A stretch of DNA of 64,000 nucleotides. Source: Candidatus Phocaeicola excrementigallinarum (GTDB lineage: Bacteria > Bacteroidota > Bacteroidia > Bacteroidales > Bacteroidaceae). Both the position numbers and the translations under genes were made by a program. Below the pieces are notes generated by a model that was given only the letters and a program-made list of their open reading frames with translations, searched no databases and was not told the DNA's origin. Location of the stretch: the NCBI GenBank assembly GCA_019120125.1, contig DWVR01000057.1, positions 1-64,000 of the forward strand, written 5' to 3'. Shown here one piece after another: positions 1 through 8,023 of this stretch (its first letter is position 1; each line of letters starts with the position of its first letter).

Positions 1-67
1 ACCGTGTTATCAACACAGCCACGAGATTTACCTTAAAAGGTGATAGTTTAAGAAGAAAACATTAACT

Positions 68-451
68 TTGCCACGTCAGAACTGTAACAGCATCGCCGTT
101 TTTGCTGTAACAGTCTGCTCCGTTTTTTGCATCTTGCCTGTTAAATCCATAAAAACGATTCTATCATATATATCCTCACATCCTGACTTCATAGAGTTTC
201 ATAAAAACACATCCAATCCTGATGAAATAGTATTCAATACTTTGATTTATAATCTCATTTCTAAGGAATGTATAAACAACACATGTCTAAGGTACATAAA
301 ATGGAAAAAATCCCCATCACCTGACAATGTCACAATTGAGGATCAAGATATTATTAAAGAATGTCTTAATAATCCAGATATACTTTTCATCAGAAAAATA
401 GATTCTATAAAGACATGTAATTTCATTAAAGAATTAATCTCGAAACATTAA
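68..451 (+). pseudogene. C-terminal remnant of a GT14 (core-2/I-branching type) glycosyltransferase
   Basis: The 127 codons from a TTG start read like only the last third of a family-14 beta-1,6-N-acetylglucosaminyltransferase. Recognisable parts are a 'SHPDFIEFHKNT..PDEIVFNTLI' stretch, 'LRYIKWK', 'SPDNVTIEDQDII' and the 'LFIRKID' ending. Whole members are about 280-300 residues, so the sugar-nucleotide half is missing. The frame is closed upstream by TAG at 44-46. A different frame (3-65) looks like the tail of another reading frame ending in TAA. It overlaps the next gene by one base (TAATG), as a former operon member would. The stretch is A+T rich. I infer a truncated or recombined gene; a very small novel protein is the alternative. 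Confidence 0.45.
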
Positions 452-1374
452 TGAATGTATCAATAATCATACCTGTATTCAACGGACAGAAGTTCATAAC
501 CAACTGTATCCAATATCTATTGAGGCAGACCTACCAGAACTGGCAGGCATTGTTCATCAATGACGGAAGTACAGACAACACATTAGAGACTTTAAAACAA
601 TTCGCAAACCAAGACAACAGAATCAAAATCATTACCCAGAAAAACCAAGGTGCCGCTAAAGCACGGGAAACAGGCATAAAAGCAGCCCAAGGTGATTTCA
701 TTACATTCCTAGATGTCGATGATACGCTTTCTAACTCTTTTCTAGAGAAATCAATTGCTCAATTTACTCCAGAAACTGATATAGTTGTCAGCACATTCAA
801 TATAATACAGGAGAATCAGACTATACGCAAAAACATCAAACCCGGATACTTTGACAAAAAAGAATACCTGAAAAAAGTTCTAACAGGACATTACGGCTGG
901 GAACTATGTGCCAAGATGTATCGCAGATCTCTGTTTGAACAACCTTTAAACACCCCAGCAAATATAAGAATAGGTGAAGATGCAGCTATATTCATACAGC
1001 TCATACTCCGATCCAGAAGAATCAATGTGCTTAACGAACCTTTATACAACTATATCCAATACAACAGTTCAGCATCACACGTACAATCAAAGGAATATGC
1101 AGAAGAGACATTGAAGGCTGGCTTCTTTATAAAATCCATTCTTGAACAAGATGAGATTTATAATACCATCAATAGCGAAGCCCAAGCAATGTTATTGCTT
1201 TTCTTCTCCAACTCCACACGTAAAGCATATTTAGGGAATAAGCACCCTTTAGTACAAAGGGTGCATAATGAAGCGTATTCATTTAAGTCCTTGAACTTAC
1301 TTCCCTTAAAAAAAAGTATATATATCACATTTTATTTCCTTTTTGGGAAACATATCAATAAAATAATTCACTAA
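451..1374 (+). CDS. Glycosyltransferase family 2 (GT-A fold)
   Basis: Predicted cytoplasmic or membrane-associated sugar transferase that would add one residue to a capsule or exopolysaccharide repeat unit. The N-terminus 'VSIIIPVFNGQKFI' and 'INDGSTDNT' are the standard GT2 nucleotide-binding strand, and 'FLDVDD' (residues 86-91) is the metal-binding DxD. The 307-residue length is normal. Donor and acceptor cannot be read from sequence. The start overlaps the preceding stop (TAATG) and the stop overlaps the next start (TAATG), so it is cotranscribed and probably translationally coupled. Its A+T content is clearly higher than that of the genes downstream, which suggests a swapped capsule cassette. 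Confidence 0.9.
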   Translation: MNVSIIIPVFNGQKFITNCIQYLLRQTYQNWQALFINDGSTDNTLETLKQFANQDNRIKIITQKNQGAAKARETGIKAAQGDFITFLDVDDTLSNSFLEKSIAQFTPETDIVVSTFNIIQENQTIRKNIKPGYFDKKEYLKKVLTGHYGWELCAKMYRRSLFEQPLNTPANIRIGEDAAIFIQLILRSRRINVLNEPLYNYIQYNSSASHVQSKEYAEETLKAGFFIKSILEQDEIYNTINSEAQAMLLLFFSNSTRKAYLGNKHPLVQRVHNEAYSFKSLNLLPLKKSIYITFYFLFGKHINKIIH

Positions 1375-2177
1375 TGTTTTCTGTACTTCTATCTATATAC
1401 ATAAAAGAACAGCCTGATTATCTCATACAGAGCTTAAACAGTTTGTTTGCACAAACATTGTTGCCCAATGAAGTCATCTTGGTCAAGGACGGTCCGCTGA
1501 CACCGGAACTGGATGCTGTCATCGCCGAATACCAATTGAAGTATCCTATCCTGAAAGTCATTCCATTACCCCACAACCAAGGGTTAGGGAATGCACTCAA
1601 CGAGGGATTGAAGCATTGCTCACACGAATTGGTGGCACGTATGGACACAGACGACATAGCCAAGCCTGACCGGTTTGAAAAGCAAATAAAGGTATTCCAA
1701 GAGCATCCGGAAATAGACATCTGCAGCGCGTGGATTGAGGAGTTTGAGGGAACTCCGGATAATATACTTGCCACCAGAAAGCTCCCGGAAACACACGAGG
1801 AGATACTGAAATATGCCAAACATCGGTGTCCGATAAACCATCCGGTTGTGATGTACAAGAAAAGCGCGGTGCTCAAAGCCGGAGGATATAAGGGATTCCC
1901 GGAAGATTACCGTCTGTGGATCAACATGCTGATGACTGGAGCCAGATTCTACAACATACAGGAAAGCCTGCTTTACTTCCGCTTCTCGAGTGCAATGGTA
2001 AAACGGAGAGGAGGATGGAAATACGCCATGGCTGATGCCAAATCACAACTGGACTTCTACAAGATGGGATTTCTCAGCCTCCCGACATTGGTCTACAATC
2101 TTTCGGTACGGATGTCCGTCAGGCTGACCCCCAACTTTATACGTGCATTGATCTATAAAAAGCTGTTGAGAAAATAA
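1374..2177 (+). CDS. Glycosyltransferase family 2, AmsE/WaaE-like
   Basis: Second GT2 enzyme of the capsule cluster. 'FSVLLSIYIKEQPDYLIQSLNSLFAQT' and 'NEVILVKDGPLT' form the N-terminal nucleotide-binding part, 'NQGLGNALNEGL' is a common motif of the AmsE-like subgroup, and 'ARMDTDDIAKPDR' contains the DxD (about residues 91-94). The 267-residue size fits that subgroup. It starts on the stop codon of the preceding GT2 gene. Base composition rises in GC from this gene onward, so the boundary near 1374-1400 looks like the edge of a variable cassette. Sugar specificity is unknown. Confidence 0.9.
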   Translation: MFSVLLSIYIKEQPDYLIQSLNSLFAQTLLPNEVILVKDGPLTPELDAVIAEYQLKYPILKVIPLPHNQGLGNALNEGLKHCSHELVARMDTDDIAKPDRFEKQIKVFQEHPEIDICSAWIEEFEGTPDNILATRKLPETHEEILKYAKHRCPINHPVVMYKKSAVLKAGGYKGFPEDYRLWINMLMTGARFYNIQESLLYFRFSSAMVKRRGGWKYAMADAKSQLDFYKMGFLSLPTLVYNLSVRMSVRLTPNFIRALIYKKLLRK

Positions 2178-2193
2178 CCTCTCTTCCGGAAAA

Positions 2194-3237
2194 ATGAAAA
2201 AGCTTTATACGACATCGGCATATAAGCTATATCACAAGCGATGCTGTGAACGTATAATGCGGCATATCCGAAAAAGGAAACGGCAAACAAAGAGACTGTC
2301 CCGGCAGAATAAGCCGGATAAAAAAGACTGTCCATACAAAAAGGTCCTGACAGCCCCACAGGGGTTCAGCTTTCTGGAGAGCATGACTGAATGCGCGCAA
2401 TTCTTTGCGAGAATGCGCTCTTCGGCATATATCCATTTCAAAAGCAACCAAAAGTCCATTACAATAGATCTTGCTCATGTAAACGAAATAGATTTCGCGT
2501 CTGTAATGACCCTGACCGCCATCTGTGAGGAATTGAAATGCGAAGGAATAAACGTTTACGGCAATTTTCCTGAAAACAGCTTCTGCCGCCAGTTCCTGAT
2601 AGACTCCGGATTCCTGAACAAGAAATATGATGCGTACAGACATCCGTATAGGCTGCAAAGCAAGACTGAATTCATGTCGTTGGAACGGGGACAAGAAAAG
2701 CTGAGAATAGAGAATTTCATCAAAATAAGGGACTTAACCCTACACATTTCCAGGCATTTGTTCGGCGAAGAAAAAGAGAATCTGAATCTGACCACTTTAC
2801 TGAAGGAGATTTGCGGCAACTCCATAGAATGGAGTTCGGCATATAAACGCCAATGGACAATGGGAGCAAAATTCGAGAAAGACAAAGTGGTTTTGGTTGC
2901 CATAGATCTGGGACAAGGCATTTTGAACTCGCTTCACAGAAAATTCACGTCTGTGCTGGAAGACTTGATGACCCTCACACCGGATTTCCAGATTCTGGCG
3001 AAAGCCTTTGACAGGAAATACGGATCGGCATCGCGCGACGAGAACAGAAACAAGGGACTTCCAAGCATCAAAAAAGCGTATGAGGACGGGTTTATAAAAA
3101 AGTTGACCGTCATCACAAATAATGCCGGACTGCATTTCGATAATCCTGACAAAAATCTTACTTTTGCAAAGGATAGAAATGCGTTCAAAGGTACTCTCTA
3201 TCTTTTTGAAATAGATAACACATGCTTTAAACAATAA
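2194..3237 (+). CDS. STAS-like plus histidine-kinase-type ATPase (GHKL) domain protein
   Basis: Regulatory protein of unknown target, 347 residues. A very basic segment (about 16-36) is followed by a STAS-like region (about 85-135, 'ITIDLAHVNEIDFASVMTLTAICEEL') and then a GHKL ATPase-like region. In the latter, 'LLKEICGNSIEWS' (about 202-214) matches an N-box with Glu and Asn, 'DLGQGI' (238-243) a G1 box, and 'RNKGLPSIKKA' (285-295) a lid/G2 region. No phosphoacceptor histidine helix is visible, so it resembles anti-sigma/anti-anti-sigma switch proteins more than a sensor kinase. The DUF4325 gene follows after 6 bp and a membrane protein gene after that, suggesting a three-part module. Function in the capsule locus is inference only. 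Confidence 0.7.
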   Translation: MKKLYTTSAYKLYHKRCCERIMRHIRKRKRQTKRLSRQNKPDKKDCPYKKVLTAPQGFSFLESMTECAQFFARMRSSAYIHFKSNQKSITIDLAHVNEIDFASVMTLTAICEELKCEGINVYGNFPENSFCRQFLIDSGFLNKKYDAYRHPYRLQSKTEFMSLERGQEKLRIENFIKIRDLTLHISRHLFGEEKENLNLTTLLKEICGNSIEWSSAYKRQWTMGAKFEKDKVVLVAIDLGQGILNSLHRKFTSVLEDLMTLTPDFQILAKAFDRKYGSASRDENRNKGLPSIKKAYEDGFIKKLTVITNNAGLHFDNPDKNLTFAKDRNAFKGTLYLFEIDNTCFKQ

Positions 3238-3243
3238 ATATAT

Positions 3244-3660
3244 ATGGTTTTTTACATTGCAAAGGATTATTCACCGTATACAGGAATCCGCCATTGTGAC
3301 ACAAGTGATTTCTCCGGTGAGGATTTCTATCATACGAAACTGAATGCCGCATTCAAGGAAGCGTTTGAGAAAAAAGAAAAACTTACGCTGGTACTTGACG
3401 GAAGTAAAGACGGATATGCCCCGTCTTTTCTGGATGAGGCTCTGGGCAATCTTGTATATGATTTCGGCGAAGAAAACGTCCGGAATCATGTGGAAATCGT
3501 ATCAGAACGTGAGTCGCAATGGCCGGCTATGCTATATCAGCGGACTTATCCTGAATGGGAAAAAAGAAGGATAGACCAGAACCCTCCGGTGCAGACCGCA
3601 TCCCATCCGGCATGGTATAGACTGGTGAATGGGAAAATAGAATGTAAAGTATGGAATTAA
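3244..3660 (+). CDS. STAS-like DUF4325 domain protein
   Basis: A 138-residue soluble protein matching the DUF4325 'STAS-like' pattern: 'SGEDFYHTKLNAAFKEAFEKKEKLTLVLDGSKDGYAPSF' split around a small conserved core, then 'LDEALGNLVYDFG' and 'NHVEIVS'. This family is commonly encoded next to GHKL-ATPase proteins, and here it follows one after 6 bp, so the two probably work as a partner-switch pair. The C-terminal 45 residues (Trp/Tyr-rich) extend past the usual domain. No membrane segment is visible. Biochemical role unknown. Confidence 0.65.
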   Translation: MVFYIAKDYSPYTGIRHCDTSDFSGEDFYHTKLNAAFKEAFEKKEKLTLVLDGSKDGYAPSFLDEALGNLVYDFGEENVRNHVEIVSERESQWPAMLYQRTYPEWEKRRIDQNPPVQTASHPAWYRLVNGKIECKVWN

Positions 3661-3670
3661 TCTATAAGAA

Positions 3671-4192
3671 ATGAATCCGTCAATCATCTGCCTGCCCTTA
3701 TCCGACATAATAGACATTATTTCTGTTATCGTGGACGGAATAGGTATTATCGTGGCCGGATCTGTCGCAATATGGGTAGTGAACACCATACAAAAAAGAA
3801 TAGACAACCAACGCTCCATAAAAAACCATCTGATTGACGAGGTAATTGAAATCAGAAGGTCATATAGGGAAATCATCAACCAAACCACATGTGGCGAGCT
3901 CAGACCTAAAGATATAAAAAGCAGGCTAAGAGTATTGAGCTCAAGAATCACGGACCTGATCAACCTTATCAACATCCAGTTCAAACCAAAAGTGATAGAC
4001 AAGGATTTTCTTTTACCCTATCAATTGGACTTGAACCAGATAATTACAGATGATGAGAACTTCAGCTTAGAGTACAAGGCGAACAGGAAATTTCTTCTTA
4101 CACAAAGGTCACAAGAAAAGATGGCTGTTTTCTCCGCAGAAAAAGACCATCTCTTTAACGAACTGATTGTAAAAATCAACAAAGCAGAATAA
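3671..4192 (+). CDS. Small membrane-anchored protein of unknown function
   Basis: Not recognised as a named family. It has 173 residues: a long hydrophobic N-terminal segment (about 8-42, rich in Ile/Val) that could form one or two membrane helices, then a charged mostly helical cytoplasmic tail ('RRSYREIINQTT', 'IKSRLRVLSSRITDLINLI'). It lies 10 bp after the DUF4325 gene and 16 bp before the Wzz gene. It is therefore probably the membrane partner of the STAS/ATPase-DUF4325 pair, but this rests on position alone. Confidence 0.6.
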   Translation: MNPSIICLPLSDIIDIISVIVDGIGIIVAGSVAIWVVNTIQKRIDNQRSIKNHLIDEVIEIRRSYREIINQTTCGELRPKDIKSRLRVLSSRITDLINLINIQFKPKVIDKDFLLPYQLDLNQIITDDENFSLEYKANRKFLLTQRSQEKMAVFSAEKDHLFNELIVKINKAE

Positions 4193-4208
4193 CAAATCTT
4201 CCATAAAA

Positions 4209-5321
4209 ATGAAAGAGCAGAACAATACCCAACAAGACACTTCGCAAAATGTCAATGAAATAGACCTTGTAGCACTTTTCAAAAAGCTTTTTGACAAACG
4301 GAAAAAGCTTTATAAGGCAATAGGGATTGGCGTAATTATAGGGCTGGTAATCGCCTTCAGCTTACCCAAACAATATCAGGTGGAAGTCACCCTATCGCCT
4401 GAGTCCGGGACAAGCGGATCAGGCAACATGGCCGGAATCGCATCCATGCTTGGCATGGGAGGCATGGGAGGACTTGGAGAAGACGCACTGAACGTCAGCA
4501 TGTTCCCGGAAATCGTAAAGACCACTCCTTTCCTGTTGGAAATGCTGGAGACACCGCTTCAGACGAAAGAAGAGGAGACCATGATTCTTTATGACTACTT
4601 GGACACGCAAAAACGTCCGTGGTGGAGCCATATCATGGGATTGCCGGGACAGGCCATCGGAGGAATTATGGCGCTGTTCAGGGATAAGGCAGAGGAAACG
4701 GACAGCATACAGAAAATCGACCCTTTCCATCTGACACAGGAACAAAGCGGAAGAATCGGTATGCTGAAAGGAATCCTAAACGCGGAAACAGACAGCAAGA
4801 CCAGCATGACTAAAGTGAGCGTTACCCTGCAGGACCCTGTGGCGGCCGCATTGGTGGCGGACAGTGCCGTGGTCAAGCTGCAACGGTACATCACGGACTA
4901 CCGTACCCGAAAGGCGCAGGAGGACTACAACTATCTGACCAAAGTGGCGAAAGAGACGGAACAGGACTATATCAAGGCACAACAAAGATACTCCCAGTTC
5001 ATGGACGCAAACAGGAACGTGAATCTGCAATCGATGAAGGCGGAAGGTGAGCGTCTGCAGAATGCGGCCATGACGGCTTACCAAATCTACAGTCAGATGG
5101 AGACGCAGCGCCAGCTTGCCCGGGCCAAGGTGCAGGAGGCGAAGCCGGTGTTCGCGGTGGTGGAACCCGCTACTGTGCCGCTGTTCCCCTCCTCGCCCAA
5201 GAAGATGATGATTCTGGTTGTGTTCGTATTTCTCGCCGTAGTGGTGGAATCGGCATGGATTCTGTTCGGTGAGGATTTATGGAAAAGCGTCAAGGCGGAA
5301 ATGAAGAAGCCGAAAGAATGA
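4209..5321 (+). CDS. Wzz-type polysaccharide chain-length determinant
   Basis: Inner-membrane co-polymerase that sets chain length of capsule or O-antigen-like polymer made by a Wzy polymerase. The short cytoplasmic N-terminus ('EIDLVALFKKLFDKRKKLYKAI') is followed by TM1 at about 36-53 and a long periplasmic helical region. The Pro-rich 'VPLFPSSPKKM' signature precedes TM2 (about 330-352), which is the standard Wzz architecture. A Gly/Met-rich stretch after TM1 (about 70-95) is typical of Bacteroidales members. At 370 residues it is of normal size and has no C-terminal tyrosine kinase domain. It is the last plus-strand gene before a convergent Rpn gene. Confidence 0.88.
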   Translation: MKEQNNTQQDTSQNVNEIDLVALFKKLFDKRKKLYKAIGIGVIIGLVIAFSLPKQYQVEVTLSPESGTSGSGNMAGIASMLGMGGMGGLGEDALNVSMFPEIVKTTPFLLEMLETPLQTKEEETMILYDYLDTQKRPWWSHIMGLPGQAIGGIMALFRDKAEETDSIQKIDPFHLTQEQSGRIGMLKGILNAETDSKTSMTKVSVTLQDPVAAALVADSAVVKLQRYITDYRTRKAQEDYNYLTKVAKETEQDYIKAQQRYSQFMDANRNVNLQSMKAEGERLQNAAMTAYQIYSQMETQRQLARAKVQEAKPVFAVVEPATVPLFPSSPKKMMILVVFVFLAVVVESAWILFGEDLWKSVKAEMKKPKE

Positions 5322-5358
5322 ATCAGGCACCAGTCTGACTACGAACCTCTTGAAAACA

Positions 5359-5399
5359 TCCGCCTGTTCCCAACGATACAATCGCAAGGAACAGGCGGA
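5359..5399. terminator. Hairpin between convergent wzz-type and Rpn genes
   Basis: A perfect 12-bp inverted repeat (TCCGCCTGTTCC at 5359-5370, its complement at 5388-5399) with a 17-nt loop lies in the 105-bp gap between two converging genes. There is no long T run on the plus side; on the minus side the hairpin is followed by a short T tract. A bidirectional terminator is the simplest reading. Confidence 0.55.
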
Positions 5400-5426
5400 A
5401 TCGCATAACAGAACGGGGGAGATCTC

Positions 5427-6413
5427 TCACAAAGAAATGATCTCATCCGGCGTAAGCCCTGTGATTCTGGCAATAACCTCAACAGGAATGCCTTCTTGTT
5501 TCATTTTGCACGCATTCTCGAATTTTTCCTCCTGGCGACCTTCTGCACGGCCTTCAGCTCGTCCTTCTGCAAGCCCCGCCGCACGACCTTCTGCACGGCC
5601 TTCTGCACGGCCTTCAGCACGACCTTCAGCAAGCCCTTCTGCACGGCCTTCTGCACGGCCTTCTGCACGGCCTTCTGCAAGCCCCGCTTCACGGGCTTCA
5701 CGGCGGGAACTGCTGATCTGCATCTTTGCCGTACTCACCATGTCCCAGAAACGGTCGTATGCCTGAAGCTGACTTTTCGTAAAGGCGGACTCCTCCAACT
5801 GAGTGACCGCCTTGCTGATGTCAGGATTCTCAAGCAGCTCTCCCGGCACTTCACGTGTCTTTTCGTCTATCTCCGTAAGATAACGGAGCCAAAGCACCTG
5901 CATCTTCCGGTCGTTGAATGTTTTCGGAGTGAATTTGGGCAGTTCGATGAAAATAAAACGCAATCCTTCAATCACTTCTTTTGTCTCAGCTACTTCCACA
6001 ATCTTGAAATCGTGATAATAATTCTTGCTCTCGGAGAATGTGTCGTTGACAAGATTCAACGAATAAACAGGTTGCAGGAGTTCGTAATCACATCCCCTTT
6101 CCAACTGACTGACATACGCTTTCGATGCATTGAAAAGCACACGCTGCTTATAAGCGGAGGTCCACATCATCTGCATCTCCACTATAAACTGCCGGCCTTT
6201 CCTGTCTCTGCACCGCACGTCTACAATGCTGTCCTTGCGCAAGGGATTCATCGGGACCAGTTCCGGACTCATGTATTCCACCCCGACAATATCTTCCTCC
6301 GTACTATCGAACGGAAGAAGCGCGTTCAGAAAACTTATAATCAAATCAGGATGCTCGCCAAACACTTTCTTGAAAGTGAGGTCGGCTTTCGGATCAAGAT
6401 ATCTCATAGTCAT
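5427..6413 (-). CDS. Rpn-family PD-(D/E)XK nuclease/transposase-like protein
   Basis: Member of the Rpn (recombination-promoting nuclease) / PDDEXK_2 group. The N-terminus 'MRYLDPKADLTFKKVFGEHPDL' is the family hallmark, and 'DSIVDVRCRDRKGRQFIVEMQM' supplies the Asp and Glu-x-Gln of the nuclease core. The C-terminal third is a run of 'AEGRAEGLAEG' repeats followed by 'GIPVEVIARITGLTPDEI', a helix typical of these proteins. A longer frame opens at 6524, but a promoter -7 element on this strand (6441-6448) lies inside it, so I place the start at the ATG ending at 6413 (328 residues). Related proteins are DNA endonucleases that raise recombination; the cellular role here is unknown. It interrupts the strand order of the capsule locus. 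Confidence 0.85.
   Translation of the reverse strand: MTMRYLDPKADLTFKKVFGEHPDLIISFLNALLPFDSTEEDIVGVEYMSPELVPMNPLRKDSIVDVRCRDRKGRQFIVEMQMMWTSAYKQRVLFNASKAYVSQLERGCDYELLQPVYSLNLVNDTFSESKNYYHDFKIVEVAETKEVIEGLRFIFIELPKFTPKTFNDRKMQVLWLRYLTEIDEKTREVPGELLENPDISKAVTQLEESAFTKSQLQAYDRFWDMVSTAKMQISSSRREAREAGLAEGRAEGRAEGRAEGLAEGRAEGRAEGRAEGRAAGLAEGRAEGRAEGRQEEKFENACKMKQEGIPVEVIARITGLTPDEIISL
5536..5695 (-). repeat. 12-bp tandem repeats encoding Ala-Glu-Gly-Arg/Leu units
   Basis: About 13 near-identical copies of a 12-bp unit (plus-strand form GGCCTTCTGCAC) inside the Rpn-family gene. Because the unit is a multiple of three, gain or loss of copies keeps the frame. Variants with CAAGCCCC change Arg to Leu or Ala. 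Such tracts are prone to slippage, so repeat number probably differs among strains. Confidence 0.85.
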
Positions 6414-6440
6414 GCAGTCGTTTAACAGTTTCAATGAAAG

Positions 6441-6474
6441 CAAATATACAAAAAATCTCATCTGCACGGCCAAA
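6441..6474 (-). promoter_or_regulatory. Predicted promoter of the Rpn-family gene
   Basis: On the minus strand TATATTTG (6441-6448) matches the Bacteroidetes -7 box TAnnTTTG, with TTTG (6471-6474) 22 nt upstream as a -33 box. It would start transcription near 6434, about 20 nt before the chosen ATG, and it rules out the longer upstream start. Confidence 0.6.
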
Positions 6475-6491
6475 ATGCAAGGTCTTTTTCG

Positions 6492-6499
6492 TACCTTTG
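6492..6499 (+). promoter_or_regulatory. Predicted -7 promoter box of the Wzi gene
   Basis: TACCTTTG matches TAnnTTTG and lies 25 nt before the Wzi ATG at 6524. It suggests that Wzi, the lipoprotein and UpxY form a transcription unit separate from the upstream capsule operon. Confidence 0.55.
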
Positions 6500-6523
6500 A
6501 ATGCAAATTAAATCTCTTTATCA

Positions 6524-8011
6524 ATGAAAAGACTGATACTGACTACAGCAATCGCTCTATTGACAGGGGGTATCCCGTATGCGCAATCCGATACGGAACT
6601 GGAATACAGGGTGGAGATGGGAGCCACTGCCGGAGGAGGCACGTACGCGCCGCTCTGGTTTACCGCCAACCGATACGGACTGGCCAGCACGGAGCCTAAC
6701 TCGGGCTACCTGAGGGCAGGCATCGCCTACGAGAAGGAATTGAGAAGGAACTGGAAAATCGCGGCCGGAATGGATCTGGCCGGAGCCATAAACCATGAAA
6801 AGAGCTTCAATGTGCAGCAGCTTTATGCGGACTTGTCGTGGAAGGTGCTGACGCTGAGTGTGGGCATCAAGGAACGTCCGGGATTTCCGCTTGAAAAGAA
6901 TACGGCACTGAGCAGCGGCATGATGGTGGAAGGCCCGAACGCGCATCCGGTGCCGCAAATCAGAGTCGAAATGCCGGAATATTGGAACGTGCCAGGCACA
7001 AAAGGATGGTTCGCCTTTAAAGGACACCTTGCATACGGATCGTTCGCGGAATATGAATGGCAGCGGGACTATGTGAAGCCGGGACAGTATTTCACCGAAG
7101 GGGTGCTCTACCACAGCAAGTCGCTGATGCTTCGTCTCGGCAACAAGGAGAAGTTCCCTCTGGAGTTTGAGGTGGGCATCCTGATGGCGGCCCAGTTCGG
7201 AGGCAACCGTTACCAGAAGATGGAGGACGGGACGGTGCGTCTGGATGTGGACATGCCGGACAACCTGAAGGCTTACTGGAAGGCGTTTTTCCCTCAGACG
7301 GGGGGAACAGACACACCGGAGGGCGAGCAGGTGAACGTTGAGGGAAACCATCTGGGAAGCTGGAATTTCGCGCTGAACTATTATGTGGGCGACTGGAAGT
7401 TCCGCGCCTATCTGGAACATTATTTCGAGGACACCTCGGAAATGTTCTGGGAATATGGAAGATGGAAGGACGGACAACTGGGACTGGAAATCACCTTTCC
7501 GAAAAACCGGTGGGTGACTTCAGCCGTATATGAGGCACTTGGTACAAAAGACCAGGCCGGTCCGCTATTGTTCGACAGTTTCTGGGGACAGTTTCCGGAA
7601 TATCAGATCAGCGGATGCGATGAGTATTACAACCATTACATCTACGGCGGATGGCAATATATGGGAATGGGAATGGGAAACCCTCTCCTGCCCGGACCTC
7701 TCTATAATGAAGACCATTCGATAAGCTTCCGCAGCAACCGCGTAAGGGCACAACATCTGGGCCTGTCGGGCAATCCGTCGGACGAATGGAGCTACAGAGT
7801 GCTCATATCCTTCGCACGCCATTGGGGAACCTACGGAAACCCTCTCGACAAGCAGCGGAAACAGTTCAGCTCGCTCTACGAGGCAACCTACTCTCCACGC
7901 CGGGCAAGCGGATGGAGCGCATCGCTCGCGCTGGGGCTGGACAGAGGAAACTATCTGGGAAACTCCACGGGCGGCATGCTGACCATCAGGAAAACAGGTA
8001 TCATCTTCTAA
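6524..8011 (+). CDS. Wzi-family capsule assembly outer-membrane protein
   Basis: Predicted outer-membrane beta-barrel that anchors or organises surface capsule. It has a clear signal peptide (residues 1-20, 'MKRLILTTAIALLTGGIPYAQ'), then alternating aromatic strands typical of a barrel. The segments 'APLWFTANRYGL', 'PEYWNVPGTKGWFAFKGHLAYG' and 'QYFTEGVLYHSKSLMLRLG' are characteristic of the Bacteroidales branch of the Wzi superfamily. The 495-residue length is normal. It has its own predicted promoter and is followed after 12 bp by a lipoprotein gene. Confidence 0.88.
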   Translation: MKRLILTTAIALLTGGIPYAQSDTELEYRVEMGATAGGGTYAPLWFTANRYGLASTEPNSGYLRAGIAYEKELRRNWKIAAGMDLAGAINHEKSFNVQQLYADLSWKVLTLSVGIKERPGFPLEKNTALSSGMMVEGPNAHPVPQIRVEMPEYWNVPGTKGWFAFKGHLAYGSFAEYEWQRDYVKPGQYFTEGVLYHSKSLMLRLGNKEKFPLEFEVGILMAAQFGGNRYQKMEDGTVRLDVDMPDNLKAYWKAFFPQTGGTDTPEGEQVNVEGNHLGSWNFALNYYVGDWKFRAYLEHYFEDTSEMFWEYGRWKDGQLGLEITFPKNRWVTSAVYEALGTKDQAGPLLFDSFWGQFPEYQISGCDEYYNHYIYGGWQYMGMGMGNPLLPGPLYNEDHSISFRSNRVRAQHLGLSGNPSDEWSYRVLISFARHWGTYGNPLDKQRKQFSSLYEATYSPRRASGWSASLALGLDRGNYLGNSTGGMLTIRKTGIIF

Positions 8012-8023
8012 ACTACAGACAAC

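Noticed and set aside
3-65. Twenty-codon frame ending in TAA at 63-65, perhaps the tail of an upstream gene
   Set aside because: Too short to identify. It may be real, but nothing beyond an open frame supports it.
5496-6425. Long plus-strand reading frame antisense to the Rpn-family gene, and another at 5350-5766 rich in Ala-Arg-Pro-Ser repeats
   Set aside because: Both are translations of the 12-bp repeat and its surroundings in other frames. The minus-strand frame has the family motifs and a promoter.
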